Of a stretch of 64,000 nt of DNA, positions 29,404 to 39,379 are shown in pieces (position 1 is the stretch's first letter; every line of letters starts with the position of its first letter). The notes beneath the pieces are model-generated. The model saw nothing but the letters and a program-made list of their open reading frames with translations. It was not told the origin of the DNA and did not search any database. The DNA comes from an uncultured Pelagibacteraceae bacterium (lineage in GTDB: Bacteria; Pseudomonadota; Alphaproteobacteria; Pelagibacterales; Pelagibacteraceae): contig CACJLZ010000002.1 in NCBI GenBank assembly GCA_902594395.1, positions 1 to 64,000 on the forward strand, written 5' to 3'. The position numbers were made by a program, and so were the translations under genes.

Positions 29404-29406
29404 ATC

Positions 29407-30210
29407 ATGTCTATAGAAAAAATTATAAATGATGCTTGGGAAAACAAAGATCAAGTAAATCCAAAATCGGATCAGTCCTTAAAGGATGCAATCAATCAAG
29501 TAATAAGTGACTTGGATAGTGGCAAATCAAGAGTTGCTGAAAAAATAAATGGAGAATGGGTAACTCATCAACACCTAAAGAAAGCAATTATGCTAAGTTT
29601 TAGAATCTATCCAATGGAAAATTTAAATGGACCTTATTCCAGTTGGTATGACAAAGCTCATTTATTAAAAGGTAAAACTGCAGGTTGGACCAAAGAACAA
29701 CATGAAGCTGCTGGCTTTCGCATGACACCCAATAGTCCAGTACGGCCTGGATCTTTTATTGGAAAGAATGCCGTTCTAATGCCATGTTATGTAAACATTG
29801 GTGCTTTTATTGGAGCTGGGACTATGATGGATACGTTTAGTCGTGCTGGTAGCTGTTGCCAGATTGGAGAAAATTGTCATATATCAGCTGGATCAGGAAT
29901 TGGAGGTGTATTGGAACCCGCTCAAGCACTACCAACTATCATTGAAGATAATGTTTTCGTTGGAGCTATGTCTGAGGTTGTTGAGGGAGTTATTGTTGAA
30001 GAAGGAAGTGTTCTTTCAATGGGATGCTACATTGGACAAAGTACCAAAATTGTAAACAGATCAAATGGTGAGATTACAAAAGGTCGTATACCACCTTATT
30101 CAGTTGTAGTACCAGGCACGCACAAAGATCTTTATGCTGTTCATATAATAAAAACAGTCGATTCAAAAACTAGGTCAAAGACATCAATTAACGATCTTTT
30201 AAGAGATTAA
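29407..30210 (+). CDS. dapD: Tetrahydrodipicolinate N-succinyltransferase
   Basis: NSPVRPGSFIGKNAVLMPCYVNIGAFIGAGTMMDTFSRAGSCCQIG, hexapeptide repeats. Confidence 0.95.
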   Translation: MSIEKIINDAWENKDQVNPKSDQSLKDAINQVISDLDSGKSRVAEKINGEWVTHQHLKKAIMLSFRIYPMENLNGPYSSWYDKAHLLKGKTAGWTKEQHEAAGFRMTPNSPVRPGSFIGKNAVLMPCYVNIGAFIGAGTMMDTFSRAGSCCQIGENCHISAGSGIGGVLEPAQALPTIIEDNVFVGAMSEVVEGVIVEEGSVLSMGCYIGQSTKIVNRSNGEITKGRIPPYSVVVPGTHKDLYAVHIIKTVDSKTRSKTSINDLLRD

Positions 30211-30212
30211 AT

Positions 30213-31370
30213 ATGCAAAAGATTAATGAATTACAATTAGCTAAAGAGCTAATTAGATTTCCAACTGTTACTCCAGTAGACGCTGGTGTGATGAAATTTT
30301 TAGAAAAAAAATTGAAAAAACTTGGTTTCAAAACAAAATTACTTGAATTTAAAGAGAAAGATTTCAAACCAGTTAAAAATTTATATGCAAGGTTGGGAAG
30401 AAAAGGACCTAATTTTTGTTATGCAGGTCACCTAGATGTTGTTCCCCCGGGTAATATAAAAGATTGGACGATAAATCCATTTAAACCATCTGTAAAAAAT
30501 AATCATTTAATTGGAAGAGGTGCAAATGATATGAAAAGTTCTGTTGCAGCTTTTGTTTCTGCTGTAAGCAATTTTTTATCAAAAAATGAAAAATTTAATG
30601 GATCAATTAGTCTATTAATTACTGGAGATGAAGAGGGTGATGCAATAAATGGTACCAAAAAAGTCGTAGAATATTTAAAAAAAAGAAAAGAGAAAATAAA
30701 TTTTTGTCTTGTTGGTGAACCAACTAATCCAAATAAATTAGGTGAGATGATTAAAATTGGGCGTAGGGGAAGTTTGACTGGTAAATTAATTATATTTGGT
30801 TCACAGGGTCATGTTGCATATCCTGCTAGGGCAAATAATCCTTCAACTATAATTGTTAATATTTTAAAAGAACTGAAAGACATTAAGTTTGACAAAGGAA
30901 CTAAAGATTTTCAACCTACAAACTTGGAAGTTACTAAGATTAATATAAATAATACTGCAGATAATGTTATTCCAGCAATAGCTGAAACAACATTTAATAT
31001 AAGATTCAACAACAAACATACTTCTAATTCTTTAAAAAAAAGACTTAATAAGATTTTTAGAAAAATAACCAAAAAACATAAATCAAAATTTAAAATTGAG
31101 TATAGAGTTTCTGGTGAAGCTTTTTTAACAAAACCGAATAAAACGACATTTATGATACAAAATGTCATTAAAAAGATAACTAAGTTAAAGCCAAAATTAT
31201 CTACAACAGGTGGAACTTCAGATTTACGATTTATAAGAACTATATGTCCTGGTCTTGAATTTGGATTAGTTGGAAAAACTATGCATAAAGTTGATGAGGC
31301 AGTATCTTTAAAAGATTTAAAAAATCTAACTAAAATTTATGAAAGTATTTTAAAAAATTATTTCAAATGA
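30213..31370 (+). CDS. dapE: Succinyl-diaminopimelate desuccinylase
   Basis: YAGHLDVVPPG, GRGANDMKSSVAAF, TGDEEGDAINGT, TTGGTSDLRF. Confidence 0.95.
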   Translation: MQKINELQLAKELIRFPTVTPVDAGVMKFLEKKLKKLGFKTKLLEFKEKDFKPVKNLYARLGRKGPNFCYAGHLDVVPPGNIKDWTINPFKPSVKNNHLIGRGANDMKSSVAAFVSAVSNFLSKNEKFNGSISLLITGDEEGDAINGTKKVVEYLKKRKEKINFCLVGEPTNPNKLGEMIKIGRRGSLTGKLIIFGSQGHVAYPARANNPSTIIVNILKELKDIKFDKGTKDFQPTNLEVTKININNTADNVIPAIAETTFNIRFNNKHTSNSLKKRLNKIFRKITKKHKSKFKIEYRVSGEAFLTKPNKTTFMIQNVIKKITKLKPKLSTTGGTSDLRFIRTICPGLEFGLVGKTMHKVDEAVSLKDLKNLTKIYESILKNYFK

Positions 31371-32290
31371 ATACAGCGATAATAAATTCTGACTCTTATG
31401 AAAAACATGACACTGGTAACGGTCATCCTGAACAACCTAAAAGAGTAATTGCCATAAAAGAAAAATTAAGAAAAAGAAGTGATCTGATATGGGAAAAACC
31501 AGGTTGTGTGCCCGATGATATATTGGCAATGACACATTCAAAAGAATATATTCGTAACTTAAACAGTTCTTTTCCACAACAAGGTCTAAAGTTTTTAGAT
31601 GGAGATACTGTCATTTCACCAGACAGTAAAAAGGCAGTATTCGATGCTGCTGGCTCAACAATTAGGGCGATAGATGGAGTAGAAAATAAAGAATTTAAGA
31701 ACGCATTTTGTCTAGCGAGGCCTCCTGGACACCATGCAGAAAAGGATAAAGCAATGGGATTTTGTTGTATATCAAATGCTGGAGTAGCCACTAATTATTT
31801 AATTAAAAATTATAAATATAAGAGGGTTGCATGCGTAGATTTTGATGTGCACTGGGGAAATGGAAATTATGATGTTATGCGTAATAACAAAAATTCATTG
31901 TATATATCAACACACCAATATCCTTTTTATCCCGGCGGAGGTACGGACAAAGATAAAGGTGACTTTAATAATTCTTTAAATATACCTTTACCAGCAGGCA
32001 CAAACTCAGAGGAATATTTTAATGCATTCGATAGAGTTTTAGATAGATTAGTTAATTATAAACCTGATTTTCTAATATTTTCAGCAGGTTTTGATGCACA
32101 TAAAGATGATCCTTTAGCTCAATTTAAATTAAAATCAAAAGATTTTTACGAAATTACTAGAAGAACTTTAGCTGCTACCAACGAGTTTACTAAAGGAAAA
32201 GTTATTTCTATTCTTGAAGGTGGTTATGACTTAAATGCGTTATCTGAAAGTGCTAATGAACATGTTAACGCACTTGTTGAATTCAATTGA
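31367..32290 (+). CDS. Histone deacetylase-family (HDAC-like/AcuC) deacetylase
   Basis: RPPGHHAEKDKAMGFCCISNAGVA, VDFDVHWGNG, FSAGFDAHKDDPLAQ, LEGGYDLNAL. Confidence 0.92.
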   Translation: MNTAIINSDSYEKHDTGNGHPEQPKRVIAIKEKLRKRSDLIWEKPGCVPDDILAMTHSKEYIRNLNSSFPQQGLKFLDGDTVISPDSKKAVFDAAGSTIRAIDGVENKEFKNAFCLARPPGHHAEKDKAMGFCCISNAGVATNYLIKNYKYKRVACVDFDVHWGNGNYDVMRNNKNSLYISTHQYPFYPGGGTDKDKGDFNNSLNIPLPAGTNSEEYFNAFDRVLDRLVNYKPDFLIFSAGFDAHKDDPLAQFKLKSKDFYEITRRTLAATNEFTKGKVISILEGGYDLNALSESANEHVNALVEFN

Positions 32291-32320
32291 TTTAAACTTA
32301 CTAAATAATAAATCTCTCAC

Positions 32321-32797
32321 ATGAAACTTTATAGAATTAAAAGATCTAAAATTGATAAAAGAGGTCGAGGTCTTTATGCTACACGTGATATTAAAGAAGG
32401 AACAAAAATAATAAATTACGTTGGCAAAATTATTACAAATAAAGAGGTAGATGAGTCAACTAAGTTTGATAATAAAAAACCTATTTACTTATTCACATTA
32501 AATAAAAGATATTCCCTCGATGGAGATTTTTCATGGAATATCGCAGGTCTAGTAAACCATAGTTGCAATAACAACTGTGATTATAATGGTAAGGGACTTA
32601 AAGTATGGATTACTGCAATTCGTGATATTAAAAAAGGTGAGGAGTTTACTTGTGATTATGGATTTGGTTATGATGAGGACTATAAACAATTTCCTTGCAA
32701 ATGTGGTTCAAAAAATTGCTGTGGTTATATTGTAAGAGCAGAGTCTAGATGGAGAATAAATAAAAAGTTTGCAATGAGTAAAAAAATTAATAAATAA
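32321..32797 (+). CDS. SET domain protein-lysine methyltransferase-like
   Basis: RGRGLYATRDIKEGTKIINYVGKII, AGLVNHSCNNNC, DIKKGEEFTCDYGFGY, post-SET CKCGSKNCCGYI. Confidence 0.9.
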   Translation: MKLYRIKRSKIDKRGRGLYATRDIKEGTKIINYVGKIITNKEVDESTKFDNKKPIYLFTLNKRYSLDGDFSWNIAGLVNHSCNNNCDYNGKGLKVWITAIRDIKKGEEFTCDYGFGYDEDYKQFPCKCGSKNCCGYIVRAESRWRINKKFAMSKKINK

Positions 32798-33527
32798 CTC
32801 TAGCTAAATAAAGACCTTCAGGTGGTGCAGGCGGTGCACACAAAATTCTTTTTTTGGAGTTCATAACAAAATTAAATTTTTTTAAAGTCCATTTTTTCTC
32901 ACCGACATATTTTAAACAACCAACCATTGATCGAACTTGTTGTTGTAGAAAAGATTGAGATTGAAATTCTATTTCTATTTTATCATTTCTTGATTTTATC
33001 TTAACAGATCTCATAGTTTTAATTGGACTTTTGGCTCTACAACTAGAAGCTCTAAAGGTAGAAAAATCCTTTGTACCAACTAATTTTTTTGCAGCTTTTT
33101 TCATTACTATTAAGTCGAGTTTATTAATAACGTGCCATCCTCTATTTTTATCTATTACAGGTCTACTTAAACGATTAATTATTATATACTTATATATTCT
33201 CATTCTTGCAGAAAATCTTGCATGAAAATCTTTACCCTTTTTATTAATTTTAATGATTGAAATCTTTTCCTTATTCAAAAAATGATTTAGAGATTTTAAA
33301 AATTTACTCAAATCTTCGATTTTTTTTTTACACTCAAAATGGGCAGATTGTTCAAGTGCATGTACTCCTTTATCCAATCTTCCTGCACCAAACAAAATAA
33401 TTTTTTCCTTTAATAATTTAGAAACTCTCTCTTGAATAAGACCCTGTATGGTTTTGCCTTTTGTTTGAATTTGCCAACCTCTAAAATTGGTACCTACATA
33501 TTCTATTAATATCTGATATCTAAACAT
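32787..33527 (-). CDS. truA: tRNA pseudouridine synthase A
   Basis: IEYVGTNFRGWQIQ, GAGRLDKGVHAL, RMRIYKYII; start set to MFRYQ (33527) rather than track start 33641. Confidence 0.92.
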   Translation of the reverse strand: MFRYQILIEYVGTNFRGWQIQTKGKTIQGLIQERVSKLLKEKIILFGAGRLDKGVHALEQSAHFECKKKIEDLSKFLKSLNHFLNKEKISIIKINKKGKDFHARFSARMRIYKYIIINRLSRPVIDKNRGWHVINKLDLIVMKKAAKKLVGTKDFSTFRASSCRAKSPIKTMRSVKIKSRNDKIEIEFQSQSFLQQQVRSMVGCLKYVGEKKWTLKKFNFVMNSKKRILCAPPAPPEGLYLARVIY

Positions 33528-34452
33528 TAGATATGATTGAACCTTTTTTAATTTGAGATCCAAGCATAAACTCACCAATTTTTTGAACCTTTTTTCCCTC
33601 TCTCTGTATCTCAAGAACTTTAATAGATTTTTTGCCTCCACACGCTATTTCAAGATTGTCTGATATAACCTCACCATTTTGACCACCACCATTTCCAATT
33701 TCTGCTTTTAAAATTTTATATCTTTGGCCGTTAAAATTGAAAAAAGCTCCTGGAGAAGGATATAAGCCATTAATTTTTCCAATTATTTTTAAAGCATCAC
33801 TTTTCCAGTCTATTTGCCCTTCATTTTTAGTAATTTTTTTTGCATAAGTGGCTTTTGAATTGTCTTGATCAACAAAATTTGATTTACCCTCTAAAATTTC
33901 ATCTACAACATCTAAAATTTTATCCGCTGCCATTAAAGCGAGTTTTTCAGAGACCTCTTTTGCATTCAGACTTTGATCAAGTTTTATTTTATAAGTGTTA
34001 CTTACAGGTCCACTATCCAATTCTTCATTAATTTTCATTATACTGATCCCTGTTTCTGTGTCTAAATTCATTATAGCCCTCTGAATAGGTGCAGCACCTC
34101 TCCATTTTGGGAGTATAGATGCATGAATATTTATAAAACCTTTTTTTGTTAAACTTAAGAATTCTTTAGGAATTATTTGTCCATAGGCTACAACAATTGC
34201 AAGATCAGCCTCCATTTTTTTTAAAAACTCATATTCCTCAGTGTTATTTTTCAAGCTCTGTGGAGATCTGAATTCTATATTTAAAGTTTCCGATATACCT
34301 TGGACTGGTGATTTATTTATCTTCTGACCTCGGTGAGATTTTTGAGGTGGTTGTGTATAAACCAAATTTATTGGAAAACCATTTTGATATAGAGATTTTA
34401 ATATTGGAACTGCAAACATGGGTGTACCCATAAAAATGATTTTTTTAGGCAT
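33520..34452 (-). CDS. fmt: Methionyl-tRNA formyltransferase
   Basis: IIFMGTPMFAVPIL, VAYGQIIPKEFL, NIHASILPKWRGAAPIQRAI. Confidence 0.96.
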   Translation of the reverse strand: MPKKIIFMGTPMFAVPILKSLYQNGFPINLVYTQPPQKSHRGQKINKSPVQGISETLNIEFRSPQSLKNNTEEYEFLKKMEADLAIVVAYGQIIPKEFLSLTKKGFINIHASILPKWRGAAPIQRAIMNLDTETGISIMKINEELDSGPVSNTYKIKLDQSLNAKEVSEKLALMAADKILDVVDEILEGKSNFVDQDNSKATYAKKITKNEGQIDWKSDALKIIGKINGLYPSPGAFFNFNGQRYKILKAEIGNGGGQNGEVISDNLEIACGGKKSIKVLEIQREGKKVQKIGEFMLGSQIKKGSIISNV

Positions 34453-34454
34453 TT

Positions 34455-34979
34455 CTAAACTAATATTCTGTCAGGCTTTTTTTTTGTTTTTGAAATTTTT
34501 TTGATGATGATATCTCTTTTTAACTTTGATAGATGGTCAATAATCAATTTTCCATCTAAATGATTAATTTCGTGCTGTAAACAGGTTGATAAAAGACCAT
34601 CACACTTTAAATTTTTTTTTTCTCCATTGATATCAATATATTCCACTTCACAAATTTTTGGCCTTTCAATTTCTATAAATGTATCTGGAATTGATAAACA
34701 ACCCTCCTCATAAATTGAGGTTTCATCACTAACTTTTTTAATAACAGGATTTATGAAACTTAAAGGTTCCCTTTTTTCATCTTTAGTAGACACATCAATT
34801 ACTAAAATTCTTTTCAGGATACCTATTTGTACTGCAGCTAATCCGATACCTCTCGAAGCATACATTGTATCAAATAAATCATTGATTAGTTTTTTTTCGT
34901 TAGTGCTGACTTTTTCTAATGGTTTAGAGATTTTTTTTAAAGTTTCGTCAGGAACTGTAATTATATCTTTAATGCTCAT
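34455..34979 (-). CDS. def: Peptide deformylase
   Basis: GIGLAAVQIG, EEGCLSIP, CLQHEINHLDGKL. Confidence 0.96.
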   Translation of the reverse strand: MSIKDIITVPDETLKKISKPLEKVSTNEKKLINDLFDTMYASRGIGLAAVQIGILKRILVIDVSTKDEKREPLSFINPVIKKVSDETSIYEEGCLSIPDTFIEIERPKICEVEYIDINGEKKNLKCDGLLSTCLQHEINHLDGKLIIDHLSKLKRDIIIKKISKTKKKPDRILV

Positions 34980-35002
34980 TAGATAAATAAATAAACTAAT
35001 TT

Positions 35003-36775
35003 TTAAACTTTTAAAGGAAGAACTTTTAATAGAATCTTATTACGTAAGAAGTCTACGTTTAATTGATTAAGTGCACTTATTATAAAAAATAGGGTGTCCT
35101 CATCTAAAGTACTCAAATCATCTTGACCAATAACCTCTATAATTCTAAGAATTGTTGAAGCAGACTCATTATTATTTATCATGACCTGAATATCTGTTGG
35201 CATTTCAGAGTCTAGAATTTTATATAAATTGTCGTATTTCTTATCAATTTTTATGCCATCTGATTTTAATGACTCGATTAAAATAATATCTTTTTTTGAG
35301 ATAGAATACTTTTTATCTTTTTTTATTTTTTTGAGAAAATTATTGAGATCTTTTTCTATTTTTGTTTGGTTATATTCTCCAATAAAATATTTTATAAGTT
35401 TTGATTGATGTAAAAGATCATCATTATACTTTATTTTAGTTTGTTTTTTTTCATCAGTATTAATATTTTCTAAATAAAAACTAGTATGTTTTGAAGAAAT
35501 TTGATCTAATTCAATATCTTGCAAAAGGTCTTTTAATTTCTCGTCAAAAGCATTACCAATTTTATCCTTGATGAATGCTTCTTTTAAAAGTTTCATTAAC
35601 TCTATTTTTTTATTTATGTCAGACTCTAACAATACACTTTGATATAAAAGGGCCCTACTTTCAATATTAGTTAAAGATTTGAATACTGTTTTGACATTCA
35701 AAAATTGATCAATCGTAAACTGAAACCTTTTGTAAATTTGAAACAATTCATCTTCAAGATAATTCTTATTATGTGTGGCATACTCGATTAATTCTATTTT
35801 TTCTAATTCATCCAAGTCAATTTCATTAGTTTGATATAATAAATTTGAAGCAGCTAAATATTTCCATATTAATGGATTAGTATTTTCTTTTGGTTCGAAA
35901 AAAAATTCTGGGTTTGTTTTATGAGCCAAATGAAACTCTAGGATATTTTTTTCAGAAATAGCTTTATCAATTTCATCTGTATATCCAAAAAGATAGTTTA
36001 ATTTATTTTCAAAATATTGGTCGTTAAAACCTAATTCTTTTTTTAAGTCAAAAATCAATTGTGCTTCATCTTTTTTTCCATTGCTTATCAAACAATAGAT
36101 ATTAAATTTTGACAAATAATTGTTTTTTATTGGTTCTGAACTATTTAAAAGAATTTTGCAAGCTTGATCAAGCTTAGATTCAGATAAATATTGATCAACT
36201 AAATATTTACTTAGTTTAGGGTGTAAATTTAAAATATCATTCTTGATTAAATACTCCTCTATTAGCTCTAAGTTATTATATTTTATCAACCAATCTGATT
36301 TGATTTTTAAGAAATCCCTTTCACTAATATTTTTTTTGGGATAATAAGCGTTTGTTAGTAAAATAATATTCAAAAGTTCTGAAGCATCTCGTGATAAGTT
36401 CATTTTAGCTAAATTAGAGAAAAGATATTTTAATTGATCACCATTTGAATTGGACCACATATCAATTTTCAATCCAAAATCCTCAGGATCGTAGAGACCA
36501 ACTATTTTAATTTTTTTGGAATTTAAAGTTTCGTCAACTTTAATTGAGTCTGATTTATCTTTAGTTTGCATATTAAAAACATTTATTTTTTCAGTTTCAA
36601 GTGCGCTCTCAGTAGTTGAAATTAATTCTTTATTTTCAGAATTTTCTTGTATTTGCTCTTGATCAATATTCCATATATCTACAGGCTCATTTTCTGAAAA
36701 GGAATTCACGATTGAAAGGTAAAGAATAATTAGAATTGATAAATAAGTTTTATTTAACAATTTTAAAATTTTCAT
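35003..36775 (-). CDS. Hypothetical exported/helical-repeat protein, 590 aa
   Basis: Signal-like N-terminus then Leu-rich alpha-helical content; no recognised motif. Confidence 0.7.
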   Translation of the reverse strand: MKILKLLNKTYLSILIILYLSIVNSFSENEPVDIWNIDQEQIQENSENKELISTTESALETEKINVFNMQTKDKSDSIKVDETLNSKKIKIVGLYDPEDFGLKIDMWSNSNGDQLKYLFSNLAKMNLSRDASELLNIILLTNAYYPKKNISERDFLKIKSDWLIKYNNLELIEEYLIKNDILNLHPKLSKYLVDQYLSESKLDQACKILLNSSEPIKNNYLSKFNIYCLISNGKKDEAQLIFDLKKELGFNDQYFENKLNYLFGYTDEIDKAISEKNILEFHLAHKTNPEFFFEPKENTNPLIWKYLAASNLLYQTNEIDLDELEKIELIEYATHNKNYLEDELFQIYKRFQFTIDQFLNVKTVFKSLTNIESRALLYQSVLLESDINKKIELMKLLKEAFIKDKIGNAFDEKLKDLLQDIELDQISSKHTSFYLENINTDEKKQTKIKYNDDLLHQSKLIKYFIGEYNQTKIEKDLNNFLKKIKKDKKYSISKKDIILIESLKSDGIKIDKKYDNLYKILDSEMPTDIQVMINNNESASTILRIIEVIGQDDLSTLDEDTLFFIISALNQLNVDFLRNKILLKVLPLKV

Positions 36776-36929
36776 TAGGTATTATTTTTTCAATTGGTTT
36801 TTTTGGTGCTGGGAAATCTAATTTATTTAAAAGAAAAATTATTCCAATAAATACAATTGCAATTAAAAATAACTTTATTAATAATCCAATTATACTTTTG
36901 CTATAACTTGTTTTTCTTGTAAATTGCAT
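36750..36929 (-). CDS. Putative 59-aa single-pass membrane protein
   Basis: Manual translation MQFTRKTSYSKSIIGLLIKLFLIAIVFIGIIFLLNKLDFPAPKKPIEKIIPNENFKIVK*; TM plus Pro/Lys tail; overlaps next ORF start by 26 nt. Confidence 0.65.
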   Translation of the reverse strand: MQFTRKTSYSKSIIGLLIKLFLIAIVFIGIIFLLNKLDFPAPKKPIEKIIPNENFKIVK

Positions 36930-36986
36930 ATAAGTTTAATTAATTTCAAATTAAGACATATTTGTGTTTTTTCAATAAAGAAACTT

Positions 36987-37499
36987 ATGAAATCAAAGGA
37001 AAATTTAGTTTTTATAGGAATGATGGGCTCTGGGAAGAGCTCTATTGGCTCTTTGGTATCAAAAAAATTAAATCTTAACTTTTTTGATATCGATCAATTA
37101 ATTGAAAAAGATCAAAAAATGAAAATATCAAAAATTTTTGAAATAAAAGGAGAAAACTTCTTTAGGGATATTGAAAAAAAGGTATCTCTTAATATTTTAA
37201 AAAGTAAAAAAGGTGTGGTTGCACTTGGTGGAGGAGCTTTCATCAATCGAACGATTAAAAATGAGGTTTTAGAAAATCACTTATCATTTTGGCTTAATTG
37301 GAATATCGATACTTTAATTAATAGGATTAAAAACAGTAAAAAAAGACCTTTGGCAGTAAATTCTAGTAAAAATGAGCTCATAGAAATCATAAAAAAACGT
37401 TCAATTATTTACTCTAAAGCACTATATAAAATAGATTGTGAAAATTTTACAAAACAACAAATTGCAAAAAAAATCATAGATATTTATGAGTCCAATTAA
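36987..37499 (+). CDS. aroK: Shikimate kinase
   Basis: FIGMMGSGKSSIG, FFDIDQLIE, VVALGGGAF; start set at MKSKEN. Confidence 0.94.
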   Translation: MKSKENLVFIGMMGSGKSSIGSLVSKKLNLNFFDIDQLIEKDQKMKISKIFEIKGENFFRDIEKKVSLNILKSKKGVVALGGGAFINRTIKNEVLENHLSFWLNWNIDTLINRIKNSKKRPLAVNSSKNELIEIIKKRSIIYSKALYKIDCENFTKQQIAKKIIDIYESN

Positions 37500-38592
37500 A
37501 CTAATAGTTAAAACTAAATCAGAAAAATATCCTATTATAATTGGGAGAAATTTAATTTCTAATTTATCACAGATATTAAAAAAAAATTCTATCAGCTTTA
37601 AAAAATGCTTGTTAGTTTTTGATAAAAATGTTCCAAATAGATATGTCACACAAATTTCAAGATCTCTAAAAAGATTTGAGGTTTACAAATTTATTTACAA
37701 TGCTAATGAGAAAAATAAAAATCAGAAAAATGTTAATAAAATTTTAAATCTTTTGCTCCAAAAGAATTTTTCAAGAGATGACAGTCTAATATCTATTGGA
37801 GGAGGCATTACTGGTGATGTAGCAAGTTTTGCGGCAAGTTTATTCAAAAGAGGTCTAAAATTTGTAAATATTCCAACAACATTGTTATCACAAGTTGACT
37901 CATCTGTTGGCGGAAAAACAGGTATTAACACATCTCAGGGCAAGAATTTAATTGGAAGTTTTTATCAACCTAAAATTGTTATCAGCGATGTAGACGTTTT
38001 AAAGAGTCTACCATTTAGAGAAGTAGTTTGTGGTTACGCAGAAATAGTAAAACATGCATTAATTGCAAATAAAAAGTTTTATAATTTTCTGGATAAAAAT
38101 ATTGATGACGTATTGAAATTAAAGTCTCCAACTATTGAAAAATCTATTTATGAGAGTTGTAAAGTTAAAAAATCCATAGTTGAAAAAGACGAAAAAGAAA
38201 AAAATCTGAGAAAAATTTTGAATTTTGGACATACTTTTGCTCATGCATATGAGGCAAGTTTAAATTTTTCAAAAAAATTAAATCATGGAGAGGCAGTAAT
38301 TCTAGGTATGAAATCTGCGTTTGAATTTAGCAAAAATAAAAAGCTGATTACCCATAAAGAATTTGATTCTGCAATTAAACATCTTAATAATTATCATTTT
38401 CCAGTTTCTATTAAAAATTATTTTACAATAAAAAAAATTAATCAGATCATATCCTTTATGATAAGAGACAAAAAGAATAACTCTAAAAATATTAAGCTTA
38501 TGTTAATTAAAAAAATTGGAGGCCCAATAATTGAAAAAGAAATTTCAGATGTTACCGCCAAACTTTTTTTAAAAAAAAAATTAATTAATTAA
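37486..38592 (+). CDS. aroB: 3-dehydroquinate synthase
   Basis: SIGGGITGDVASFAASLFKRGLKFVNIPTTLLSQVDSSVGGKTGINTSQGKNLIGSFYQP. Confidence 0.96.
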   Translation: MSPIKLIVKTKSEKYPIIIGRNLISNLSQILKKNSISFKKCLLVFDKNVPNRYVTQISRSLKRFEVYKFIYNANEKNKNQKNVNKILNLLLQKNFSRDDSLISIGGGITGDVASFAASLFKRGLKFVNIPTTLLSQVDSSVGGKTGINTSQGKNLIGSFYQPKIVISDVDVLKSLPFREVVCGYAEIVKHALIANKKFYNFLDKNIDDVLKLKSPTIEKSIYESCKVKKSIVEKDEKEKNLRKILNFGHTFAHAYEASLNFSKKLNHGEAVILGMKSAFEFSKNKKLITHKEFDSAIKHLNNYHFPVSIKNYFTIKKINQIISFMIRDKKNNSKNIKLMLIKKIGGPIIEKEISDVTAKLFLKKKLIN

Positions 38593-38841
38593 AATTTGTA
38601 AAGAGTGAATATGATTTTTTAATTCCTCGTCTAATATTTTATAAATTTTTTTATTACTCTCAATTTTATTTAATTTCTTAAGCTCCTCAGACTCTATACT
38701 GATTTTTAAATGAAATTTTTTACTTTCATGTCCTGGATGATTTTTATGTAAGAATGTTTTATCTTCTATCAAAATATTTTCAATATTAATATTTTTTTTT
38801 ATTTTTTTTTTTACGTTTGTAATTAATTCATCTATATTCAT
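38581..38841 (-). CDS. BolA family protein
   Basis: NHPGHESKKFHLKIS...ELKNHIHSLQI; 86 aa. Confidence 0.8.
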   Translation of the reverse strand: MNIDELITNVKKKIKKNINIENILIEDKTFLHKNHPGHESKKFHLKISIESEELKKLNKIESNKKIYKILDEELKNHIHSLQILIN

Positions 38842-38842
38842 T

Positions 38843-38858
38843 TGATATAATTATATCA
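38843..38858. promoter_or_regulatory. Palindromic bidirectional -10 element between bolA-like and dnaJ-like genes
   Basis: TGATATAATTATATCA; TATAAT on both strands, 6 nt from ATG (plus) and 8 nt from ATG (minus). Confidence 0.5.
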
Positions 38859-39379
38859 TGAAAAATATCTGTGACTGGAATAATTGCAATGAAATTGGTG
38901 AATATAAAGCACCAGTTGAAAAAGATAATAGTAAAAAATTTAGGTTATTATGTTTAAACCATGTGAAAGAATTTAATAAAAATTGGAATTATTTCTCAGG
39001 AATGAACGATGATCAAGTGATTGATTTTTTGAAATCAGACATGGTTTGGCATAAACCTACTCAAAGTTTTAGTTCTTCAGATAATTTTTTTAAAGTCTTG
39101 TGGAATAATACTTTGCGAGACGAACTTGATAAAGAAAAGTTAAAAAGTGATTTTAATCACATGGGACAATTTAGATATAATCACAAAGACATCAAAGCAT
39201 TTGAAATATTGGGTATTTCTGTAGGATCGAATTGGGGAAAAATTTATGAAAAATTTAAAATACTTGTTAAAAAATTTCACCCTGATATGAATTCTGGGAA
39301 TAAAAAATTTGAAGAAAAACTTAAATTAATAACTTTGGCTTACACTCAGTTAAAAAATACTTATAGAGAAAAAAATTGA
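38858..39379 (+). CDS. DnaJ-domain protein
   Basis: C-terminal J domain AFEILGIS...[14 protein letters not shown]; precedes cobS. Confidence 0.88.
   Translation: MKNICDWNNCNEIGEYKAPVEKDNSKKFRLLCLNHVKEFNKNWNYFSGMNDDQVIDFLKSDMVWHKPTQSFSSSDNFFKVLWNNTLRDELDKEKLKSDFNHMGQFRYNHKDIKAFEILGISVGSNWGKIYEKFKILVKKFHPDMNSGNKKFEEKLKLITLAYTQLKNTYREKN

Noticed and set aside
29843-30055. Second ORF in dapD (+ strand, other frame, 70 aa)
   Set aside because: Shadow frame of dapD hexapeptide repeats with no independent support.
33528-33641. Track N-terminal extension of truA
   Set aside because: Overlaps fmt; MFRYQILIEYVGTNFRGW is the typical TruA start.
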